From NCBI GenBank assembly GCA_964632355.1, contig CAZWBW010000014.1, positions 1 to 40,175 of the forward strand: a stretch of DNA of 40,175 nucleotides, in the 5' to 3' direction. The notes beneath the pieces were generated by a model. The model had not been told where the DNA came from. It saw only the letters and a program-made list of their open reading frames with translations, and searched no databases. Shown here piece after piece: positions 16,311-22,665 of the stretch. The DNA is from JALOAP01 sp964632355 (GTDB taxonomy: Bacteria; Chloroflexota; Dehalococcoidia; Tepidiformales; Tepidiformaceae). The position numbers and the translations under genes are program-made. The stretch's first letter is position 1. Each line of letters opens with the position of its first letter.

Positions 16311-18223
16311 GCGACTACCTCCTGTACCAGGCCCACGCGCCGCCTCCGGGACGAGCGCCGGCCGTGAGCGTTCGCGCTGCTTCGCGTCTCGGAGTAGGCG
16401 AGGCGGCGTTCGACCAGGTCGCAGATGAGGTGGACGAGCACGATCTGGACTTCCTGGACGTGCTGGGTATCGGACGATGGGACGAGCAACGGGATGTCGC
16501 AGAGCGGCAGACACTCGCCGCCGGAGCCGCCGAGAAGCCCGATGGTTCGAATCCCGCGAGTGCGGGCGGCTTCGAAGGCGCGCACGAGGTTCTGGGAGCG
16601 CCCGCTGGTGCTGATGCCGATCAGCACATCGCCGGGGCTGCCGAGCGCTTCGATCTGCCGTTCGAACACCGACTCGTAGCTCGCATCGTTCGCCCATGCG
16701 GTGAGGAAGGCGGTGTCGGCCGTGAGCGCCATCGCGGGCAGGCCGGGCCGGTCGGCTTTGAACCGGCCGACGAACTCGCAGGCGAAGTGCTGGGCGTCGG
16801 CGGCGCTTCCCCCGTTCCCACAGGTGAGCACCTTCCCGCCTCGCCCGAAACAATTCGCGACAGCCTGCACAGCTTCGAGGAGCGGGGTGCGCAGGACATG
16901 CCGGGATTCGTTCATGGCTTCGATGGCGTCGCGGAAGGCGTCGTCGATGACCGTGAGCTCGGCGCCGAGGTCCCGGCCAACACGCTCGCTGCCGGCGAGC
17001 ACCTCCTCGTAGAGCGCAGCGACAGCGTTGCCGATGTGCCGCCACGAGAAGAGATCGTGCACCCGCCGGATGCCCTGGCAGCCGAGCGAGGTGAGCAGTT
17101 CGCGGTGGCGGAACAGGTGGATCAGCCGGTCGGCGAGGGCGTGCTCATCGCGCGGCGGGATGAGATAGCCGGTCTCGCCGTCGCGAACGGTGAACTTGAT
17201 GCCACCGACGTTCGAGCCGACGACTGGCGTCCCGCAGGCCATCGCTTCGAGTGGGGTGATGCCGAATGGTTCATACCAGGGGAGCGTCACGAACACATCG
17301 GCGGCGCTGTAATAGGTCTTCAGGTCCTCGCGGTTCTTGCGGCCGGCGAAACGCACGCGGTCGGCGACCGCGCACTCCTCGGCGATGGCCTGGAGGCGCC
17401 CGATTTCGGGCGTCGCCGCGGGGTCGGGGTCTTCGCTGTCGCCGCCCACGAGAACGAGGCGGGCGGGGGCGGGATCGCGGGCGAGCATCCGCGCGAAGCC
17501 GCGGATCGCGGTTTCGACACCCTTGCGGGGCACCATTCGCGTGACCTGCAGGATGACCCGCTCCTCCGGGTCCAAACCGAGCTGGGCGCGTGCGAGCGGC
17601 TTCGCGGTCGGCCACATCTCCTCACTGTCGAAGCCGCAGGGGATGATGGTGAGCTTCGCCGGGTCGGCACGGTAGAGGACGATCAGGTCCTCCTGCTCCT
17701 GCGGGCATTCGGCGATGATCCGGTCGGCCTCGGCGACGATGCGGTCTTCTTCCGCGAAACGTTGGTCGGGGAAGCCGTCGGCGTCGCCCTGGTAGAGGCG
17801 GCGCACGCGGCCGAGCGCGTGGAACGTCATGACAAACGGGATGCCGAGGTCGCGCTTCAGGTTCGCGGCGACAAACCCGGACATCCAGAAGTTCGCGTGC
17901 ACGAGGTCGTAGTCCTGCCGTTCGGAACGGAAGAAATGGCGCGTCCACTCGGTGAACTGCGGCATGTACGGGTAGAGGTCTTCCTTGGGTACGAACTCAG
18001 GCGGGCCGGCGGGGACGTGGATGACGCGCACCCCGGGCAGCCAGCGCGTGACCTCCTCCTGATCACGTGAGCTCCGCCGAGTAAACACGTCCACGAGGTA
18101 GCCGGAGTTCGCGAGCCGCCGGGCGAGCTGGGCGACGTAGACGTTCTGGCCACCCGCGTCGACGCCGCCGAGCGTGTCGAGGGGTGACGCGTGCTCCGAG
18201 ATGAGCGCGATCTTTCGTTTCAT
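16307..18223 (-). CDS. GT4 glycosyltransferase fused to sedoheptulose-7-phosphate isomerase (GmhA)
   Basis: One 638-codon frame encodes two enzymes. Residues 1-415 are a GT4 glycosyltransferase of the MshA/sucrose-phosphate-synthase-like type: GGVDAGGQNVYVAQLA (19-34), nucleotide-binding QVTRMVPRKGVETAI (226-240) and the EX7E motif EPFGITPLE (Glu318, Glu326). Residues about 425-612 are a SIS-fold phosphoheptose isomerase: CGNGGSAADAQHFACEFVGR (468-487) with His479 and Glu483, and QEVQIVLVH with Gln590 and His598. These align with the four zinc ligands of E. coli GmhA (His61, Glu65, Gln172, His180). GmhA is normally a separate protein of about 190 residues. The last 25 residues are Arg-rich and unstructured. 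The ATG at 18223 overlaps the upstream stop as ATGA. Both halves look catalytically complete. Confidence 0.93.
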   Translation of the reverse strand: MKRKIALISEHASPLDTLGGVDAGGQNVYVAQLARRLANSGYLVDVFTRRSSRDQEEVTRWLPGVRVIHVPAGPPEFVPKEDLYPYMPQFTEWTRHFFRSERQDYDLVHANFWMSGFVAANLKRDLGIPFVMTFHALGRVRRLYQGDADGFPDQRFAEEDRIVAEADRIIAECPQEQEDLIVLYRADPAKLTIIPCGFDSEEMWPTAKPLARAQLGLDPEERVILQVTRMVPRKGVETAIRGFARMLARDPAPARLVLVGGDSEDPDPAATPEIGRLQAIAEECAVADRVRFAGRKNREDLKTYYSAADVFVTLPWYEPFGITPLEAMACGTPVVGSNVGGIKFTVRDGETGYLIPPRDEHALADRLIHLFRHRELLTSLGCQGIRRVHDLFSWRHIGNAVAALYEEVLAGSERVGRDLGAELTVIDDAFRDAIEAMNESRHVLRTPLLEAVQAVANCFGRGGKVLTCGNGGSAADAQHFACEFVGRFKADRPGLPAMALTADTAFLTAWANDASYESVFERQIEALGSPGDVLIGISTSGRSQNLVRAFEAARTRGIRTIGLLGGSGGECLPLCDIPLLVPSSDTQHVQEVQIVLVHLICDLVERRLAYSETRSSANAHGRRSSRRRRVGLVQEVVA

Positions 18224-19209
18224 GCAGCCCCTCCCCCGGCGGCGGGTACCAGCGCACGGGTGCGCCTCCCGGTGACCAGTGCGAACGCGTCGTCCCAGTC
18301 GCGGGCGAAGCGGTGGATGTTGAAGCGGTCGAGTGCTTCGCGGCGAGCGCCCTGGCCCAGGCGGCGTGCCTCGGCCGGGTCTTCGAGCAGTTCGCGCATG
18401 GTTTCGATGAGCCGGGGCACGCGCGTGTCGAGGTAGCCCGACTCACCGTTACGTACGACACTGACCATTTCGGTGGTGGCGAGCCCGACGATCGGAAGCC
18501 CGGCCATCATTGCTTCGCACACGGCGAGGCCGAGGCTCGTGTAGCGAATCGGGTTAAAGAAGAAGCGGTAGCGGCCTGTGAAGGCAGGGAGGTTCGCGTG
18601 GGGCACTTCGCCGAGGCCACCGGCTTCACGCGAACCCATGCCGACAAGATCAACAGGCACGCGGGACCGAACGTGCTCGAAGACGTCGGCGCCCAGCCGC
18701 CGGCCGCGCTGGTGCATGTTGTTCACCACCGTGACGCCCCGTTCGAGGTCGCCGTGGTACGCGAACCCGGGGTCGGGCACACCGTGCTCGATGACGGCGA
18801 CGGGCGTCCGCCCGCTGTCCCACATGAGCGCGTTGAAAGCGGTCACGTGGACGAGAAGGACTTCGGGGTCGTCGACGGGGTGGCGGGTGTCCGTGGGCTC
18901 CTCGCGCGGGGGATCGTGCTCGAGGAAGATGCGCGGGAGCCGAAGCTGTTCGGGCGAAAGCAGTTCGTGCTGGTCGAGCTCGTAGTTGCTTCGCGACTGG
19001 TAGAGGATGCAGTCGAACGCGAGGTTGCGAACCGCCTCGGCCGGGACTTCATGAACGTTCGGCGGCCACGGGAACGTGCCCGTCCTGCCGCCGTAGCCTT
19101 CCGGCCGGCCCGGCTTCACGGGGAGATAGAACTCGGCACGGGCGTGCGAGAGGTAGTAGAGATACGAGCCGTGGACGTGCCAGCTAAGAACGCGGGGAGC
19201 CGTGGTCAT
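18220..19209 (-). CDS. GT-B glycosyltransferase (GT4-like C-terminus)
   Basis: This 329-residue protein has a C-terminal half resembling the nucleotide-sugar domain of GT4 enzymes: RYRFFFNPIRYTSLGLAVCE (about 214-233), AMMAGLPIVGL, a MVSVVRNGESGYL loop and a final helix with RRLGQGARREALDRFN. The position of the EX7E motif is degenerate (IRYTSLGLAVCE retains only the second Glu). The N-terminal half is poorly recognisable but begins SWHVHGSYLYYLSHA, suggestive of a GT-B acceptor domain. It is placed between two ATGA overlaps in the heptose operon. It is presumably a glycosyltransferase acting on the same glycan; donor unknown. Confidence 0.78.
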   Translation of the reverse strand: MTTAPRVLSWHVHGSYLYYLSHARAEFYLPVKPGRPEGYGGRTGTFPWPPNVHEVPAEAVRNLAFDCILYQSRSNYELDQHELLSPEQLRLPRIFLEHDPPREEPTDTRHPVDDPEVLLVHVTAFNALMWDSGRTPVAVIEHGVPDPGFAYHGDLERGVTVVNNMHQRGRRLGADVFEHVRSRVPVDLVGMGSREAGGLGEVPHANLPAFTGRYRFFFNPIRYTSLGLAVCEAMMAGLPIVGLATTEMVSVVRNGESGYLDTRVPRLIETMRELLEDPAEARRLGQGARREALDRFNIHRFARDWDDAFALVTGRRTRALVPAAGGGAA

Positions 19210-20315
19210 GACAACGCCACCTCCTCAGGTCCGAGGCGTGTTGGAGCGACCGGAGCCGCGGTTTCGAGCAGGCGAAGCGCCTCCCCGGCGACGGTGACCG
19301 GGTCGATGTCGAGACACTCCTTGTCGTAGGGACAGGTGAAGGCGAAGCAGGGGCTGCATGCCGTTGGGTTTCGCAGGAGGACCGCCGGCGAGTGGCGCGG
19401 TCGCCACTGCTCCTCGAACTCGGTGCCGGAATAGAGCACCACCTGCGGACGAAGGAACGCGTCCGCAAGGTGCAGCGGTCCGGAATTGTTCGTGATGACG
19501 AGCGAGGCCGTGCGGATTACCGCCGCGAGTCCCGGTACAGACGTCTTCCCGATGAGGGAGATGACCGCGCCACCGGGTACCGCGTTGATGATCTCGCGAG
19601 CAGCAGCGGCATCCGCCGTCGTGCCCACGATCACGATCGGGACGGATATCGCCGCAGAGAGAAGCCGTGCTGCTTCGGCGAAGCGGGACGCGTCGTAGCG
19701 GCGGGCATCGCAACTCGCGCCGGGGGCCAGCGCCACGAACTGGGAGCCGGCGCCCACCCCCGCGGCGGCGAGCAGTTCGGTGGCGGTGGCGGCGTCGGAC
19801 GGTGGGATATGCAACTCCATCCGGGTGCCGTCCGCCGGGATCCCGGCGGACGCGAGCAGGTGGAGGTTGCGGTCGACCTGGTGCACGTGGTCGGGGAGCG
19901 GAGGTGCAGCGACCGTCAGCACCGAACCGCCGAACTCCTTCGACTCGCCAAAGCGATGCGGGATGCCCGCGAGACAACAGGCGTACGCGGGCGGGAAGGG
20001 CGACTGCGAGAAGCTCGTGAAGACGAATGCCGCGTCGAACCCGCGCGAAGCCAGGTTGGCGATGAACGCCTGTTCCGAGGCCGGATCGAACGGAAGGGCG
20101 CCCGAGACATCCTGCCAGGAAGCACGGTGCACGATGGTGTCGTCGACCCACGGGAGCATCGGGGCGACGCTCGCGCCCGCCTTCGAACAGAGCAGCGTGA
20201 TGTGCGCGCCCGGGTAGGTCTTGCGAAGCGCACGGAGCGCCGGGGTCAGCATCACGACATCGCCAACGTTGTCGAGCCGGACAACGAGAATCCGCTGGTA
20301 ACGCAGGTCAGGCAT
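19206..20315 (-). CDS. GT9 heptosyltransferase-like glycosyltransferase (second of three)
   Basis: This 369-residue GT9 enzyme starts RILVVRLDNVGDVVMLTPAL, the family N-terminal signature, and contains VALAPGASCDARRYDASRFA and ITNNSGPLHLADAFLRPQ for nucleotide-sugar binding. The C-terminal cysteine pattern CSPCFAFTCPYDKECLDI is like that of the GT9 at 12357-13460, so these two may be paralogues. The start at 20315 overlaps the previous GT9 stop by 8 bases (ATGCCTGA). The much longer frame up to 21002 is antisense overlap and not coding. It is predicted to transfer heptose, or a related sugar, from an ADP-sugar. Confidence 0.88.
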   Translation of the reverse strand: MPDLRYQRILVVRLDNVGDVVMLTPALRALRKTYPGAHITLLCSKAGASVAPMLPWVDDTIVHRASWQDVSGALPFDPASEQAFIANLASRGFDAAFVFTSFSQSPFPPAYACCLAGIPHRFGESKEFGGSVLTVAAPPLPDHVHQVDRNLHLLASAGIPADGTRMELHIPPSDAATATELLAAAGVGAGSQFVALAPGASCDARRYDASRFAEAARLLSAAISVPIVIVGTTADAAAAREIINAVPGGAVISLIGKTSVPGLAAVIRTASLVITNNSGPLHLADAFLRPQVVLYSGTEFEEQWRPRHSPAVLLRNPTACSPCFAFTCPYDKECLDIDPVTVAGEALRLLETAAPVAPTRLGPEEVALS

Positions 20316-21312
20316 GGACGGCCTCCGCGCCGAGGCGGGCGAGCGTTGCCTGCACCACGAGGTCCAAAGACGTCCCGTTCCGGGCATCGATGACGGTATG
20401 GAGGGCGGGATCGCCCGGGGCCCAGCGCGCCGGGTCGGACGCGGAGTAGATGACCACGCTCGGCACTCGAAGGGCCGAGGCAAGGTGAGCCACGCCGGTG
20501 TCGTTCGAAACGAGGAGTTTCGCCCGCGAAAGCAGCGCCGCGAGCGCGCCGAGCGAGGTCTTCCCTGCGAGGTCGAGCGCAGGAGCGCCCATCGCGCGGG
20601 CGACTGCATCCGTGACCGGGCGCTCGGACGCGGTGCCGGTGATACAGACGTCGAATCCGTGGCGTGTGAGTTCACTCCCGACGGCGGCGAAGGCAGCCGG
20701 GGGCCAGCGGCGGTCCGCGGCCCGGGCGCCGGGGTGAAGGACGACGAGGCGGTTCGTTCGCAGGCCGGGAGCGGCACGGTCGAGGGCCCAGTAGTCGGCC
20801 TCGATGAGCGGGAACTCGAGGCGGCGGTCGTGCACAGGCACGCCGAGTGCTTCGACCAGGGCGACGAGGCGTTCGACTTCCGGGAAGTTGTCGGGATAGG
20901 GCAGCGAGATGCCGGGCCGCCAGCCATTCGGCGACACGAACCCGGCGAGGTTCCGAGCGCCGAACAGCGCCACAATCGGGTTCGTGACTTCGCCCGAACC
21001 ATGAAGCTGGATCGCCAGGTCGAAGCGGCGGGCCGTCACCTCGGCGAGGAAGTCCGGCCAGGCGGCGATGTCCGGCTCGCGCTCAGGGAGGGCCGGGTGG
21101 CCGGGGAAGGGAATGAAGCCATCGAGCAGGTGGCCGAAGCGTCGGGCGAACTCCTCGGCCCAGGGGAGGCCGATAAGCGTGATCTCCGCGCGGGGGACGG
21201 CGTGCCGTAGCGCTCGCAGGGCGGGAACGGCAACGAGCAGGTCGCCGAGCTGGAGGGCGCGGAAGACCGCGATCCGGCGTGCGGTCTCGAGCTGGGCGTC
21301 CTGTCGGTGCAT
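20308..21312 (-). CDS. GT9 heptosyltransferase-like glycosyltransferase (first gene of heptose operon)
   Basis: This 334-residue GT9 enzyme has the N-terminal signature VFRALQLGDLLVAVPALRAL (about 15-34), acceptor-side LHGSGEVTN, donor-side VVLHPGARAADRRWP and LLVSNDTGVAHLASALRVP. It lacks the C-terminal cysteine cluster of the other two GT9 proteins in the operon, so it is a distinct subgroup, closer to WaaF/heptosyltransferase-II-like or general GT9 proteins. The ATG at 21312 has GGAG about 7 bases upstream. It is the promoter-proximal gene of an eight-gene minus-strand operon reaching to 12357. Confidence 0.87.
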   Translation of the reverse strand: MHRQDAQLETARRIAVFRALQLGDLLVAVPALRALRHAVPRAEITLIGLPWAEEFARRFGHLLDGFIPFPGHPALPEREPDIAAWPDFLAEVTARRFDLAIQLHGSGEVTNPIVALFGARNLAGFVSPNGWRPGISLPYPDNFPEVERLVALVEALGVPVHDRRLEFPLIEADYWALDRAAPGLRTNRLVVLHPGARAADRRWPPAAFAAVGSELTRHGFDVCITGTASERPVTDAVARAMGAPALDLAGKTSLGALAALLSRAKLLVSNDTGVAHLASALRVPSVVIYSASDPARWAPGDPALHTVIDARNGTSLDLVVQATLARLGAEAVHA

Positions 21313-21346
21313 TCGCCACTCCAGCCGGCCCGCGCCCTTGCGTCGA

Positions 21347-21358
21347 GGCCTGCAGGCC
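21347..21358. repeat. Perfect 12-bp palindrome upstream of the heptose operon
   Basis: GGCCTGCAGGCC is a perfect palindrome 35 bases before the first operon gene, in the divergent region 21313-21578. It could be an operator or a leader hairpin. It is GC-rich, so chance is a real alternative. No convincing -35/-10 pair was recognised in the rest of that region. Confidence 0.35.
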
Positions 21359-21578
21359 AGCGTAGGGACGGCGCTATCCGCCAGCGCTTACGCGGGTGGG
21401 AGAGCAGCTAAAGGAGGCGTCGCAAAGAAGTAGTAGAAGCGCCCGCAGCCCGAGATTTGTGGTAGGCGCCGAATGCCTCGGCCGCCCCAAAGCATGCTTC
21501 TGTTAGCGCGTTCGAGCCGCCCGGAGCATCGGCGTGAGGGGTACGAACCTAAGGTTGAATCCGAAGGAGGGCACGCAC

Positions 21579-22034
21579 ATGGCGTCGATCACCAAGTCCA
21601 TCGAAGTCCACGTACCGGTCCGGACGGCATACAACCAGTGGACGCAATTCGAGCAGTTCCCACAGTTCATGGAGGGCGTGAAGGAGGTGCGACAGGTCGA
21701 TGACACGCACCTGCTCTGGCACGCGGAAGTGGGCGGAATGGACCAGGAGTGGGAAGCGGAGATCACGGAGCAGACGCCGGACCAGCGCATCGCCTGGTAC
21801 TCGGTTTCCGGGTCGGAGAACGCAGGGGTCGTGACGTTCCATTACATCTCGCCCGACGTCACTCGCGTGACGCTGCAGATGGACTACGACCCGGAAGGGT
21901 TGTTGGAAACCATCGGCGATGTGCTCGGGTTCATGTCGCGCAGGGTCCAGGGCGACCTCGAGCGGTTCAAGGAGTTCATCGAGGCGCGCGGAAGCGAGAC
22001 CGGCGGCTGGCGGGGCCAGGTGAGGCGCAACTAG
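21579..22034 (+). CDS. SRPBCC (polyketide cyclase / COQ10-like START) family protein
   Basis: This 151-residue single-domain protein opens with the family pattern KSIEVHVPVRTAYNQWTQFE, then FPQFMEGVKEVRQVDD and a beta-rich middle, ending in the long C-terminal helix (about 115-140). The fold forms a hydrophobic ligand pocket; this COG5637-like subgroup is common in actinobacteria and Chloroflexota with no firm function. The ATG at 21579 follows AAGGAGG by 8 bases; a start at 21534 has no ribosome site. It is divergent from the heptose operon. Confidence 0.88.
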   Translation: MASITKSIEVHVPVRTAYNQWTQFEQFPQFMEGVKEVRQVDDTHLLWHAEVGGMDQEWEAEITEQTPDQRIAWYSVSGSENAGVVTFHYISPDVTRVTLQMDYDPEGLLETIGDVLGFMSRRVQGDLERFKEFIEARGSETGGWRGQVRRN

Positions 22035-22201
22035 CGGTCGCGGTCGTCGCGGACGCGAACGGCGATGGGCTGGAACCCGAGGCGCGCAGCGCGGGCGAAC
22101 TCCTGCTCTTCGAACGTGCGCACCAGGAGGGGCCCCGGAAGCTCCGCCAAAGCTCCGTCGCGGATGAAATCAAGGAGTTTCGCGAGCAATCGGAGTGCCA
22201 T
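22031..22201 (-). CDS. Small hypothetical protein (56 aa)
   Basis: ATG at 22201 to TAG at 22031 encodes 56 residues with strong G/C third-position bias and a plausible amphipathic N-terminal helix (MALRLLAKLLDFIRDGALAE). An aromatic-charged middle (VRTFEEQEFARAARLGFQ) and a charged end follow. It overlaps the SRPBCC stop by 4 bases, tail to tail. No clear ribosome site is seen, and an upstream TTG at 22225 is an alternative start. No family is recognised. Confidence 0.42.
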   Translation of the reverse strand: MALRLLAKLLDFIRDGALAELPGPLLVRTFEEQEFARAARLGFQPIAVRVRDDRDR

Positions 22202-22428
22202 TAGAGAGCACGTTGGCGCGTACAACGAGCGGCGACAAGGTTAAGTTACTGTCCGGGGTGCCGTTGTGATGGAAATGTGACGGGGTCGAAAGGGAACGCG
22301 AGAGAGGCGCGATAGAGCGCGACCTACCCTTGGCCTTGCCGAGGGAGGAGCACGAACGCCGGACCAAAGGACCAGGGGCCGGAGGCAGAGGCTTCCAGGT
22401 ACCGGTGATGTAGAAAGGGGTTCCGGTG

Positions 22429-22608
22429 ATGGATCGAAAGGCCGACGACAACCGCACGCGCGAGCGCGAACAGCTGGAACAAACGAAACAAGAGAACGCG
22501 CAGGCGATGGAGCACACCCCGCCCGTGTGGGTCGTCGACATGCGGTCGCACCGGGTCGTTCGCCGGCGTGTACCGCGACGGCAGGGAGCGGTCCATTCCG
22601 AGCGATAG
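22429..22608 (+). CDS. Small hydrophilic hypothetical protein (59 aa)
   Basis: ATG at 22429 has AGAAAGGGG (22412-22420) 8 bases upstream. The 59 residues comprise a charged, probably coiled, first half (RTREREQLEQTKQENAQ) and a basic end (HRVVRRRVPRRQG). No Cys, membrane segment or known domain is present. It lies 57 bases before treY in the same direction. The ribosome site supports translation; function is unknown. Confidence 0.48.
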   Translation: MDRKADDNRTREREQLEQTKQENAQAMEHTPPVWVVDMRSHRVVRRRVPRRQGAVHSER

Positions 22609-22665
22609 CGAGCGGGACAGCATTTCCCCGGCACGGTCTCGGGAGCGTAGGGTATTTAACGACCT

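Noticed and set aside
16364..18070. 568-codon plus-strand frame opposite the GT4-GmhA fusion
   Set aside because: It is a shadow frame; the minus strand carries intact catalytic motifs of two enzyme families and overlapping operon neighbours.
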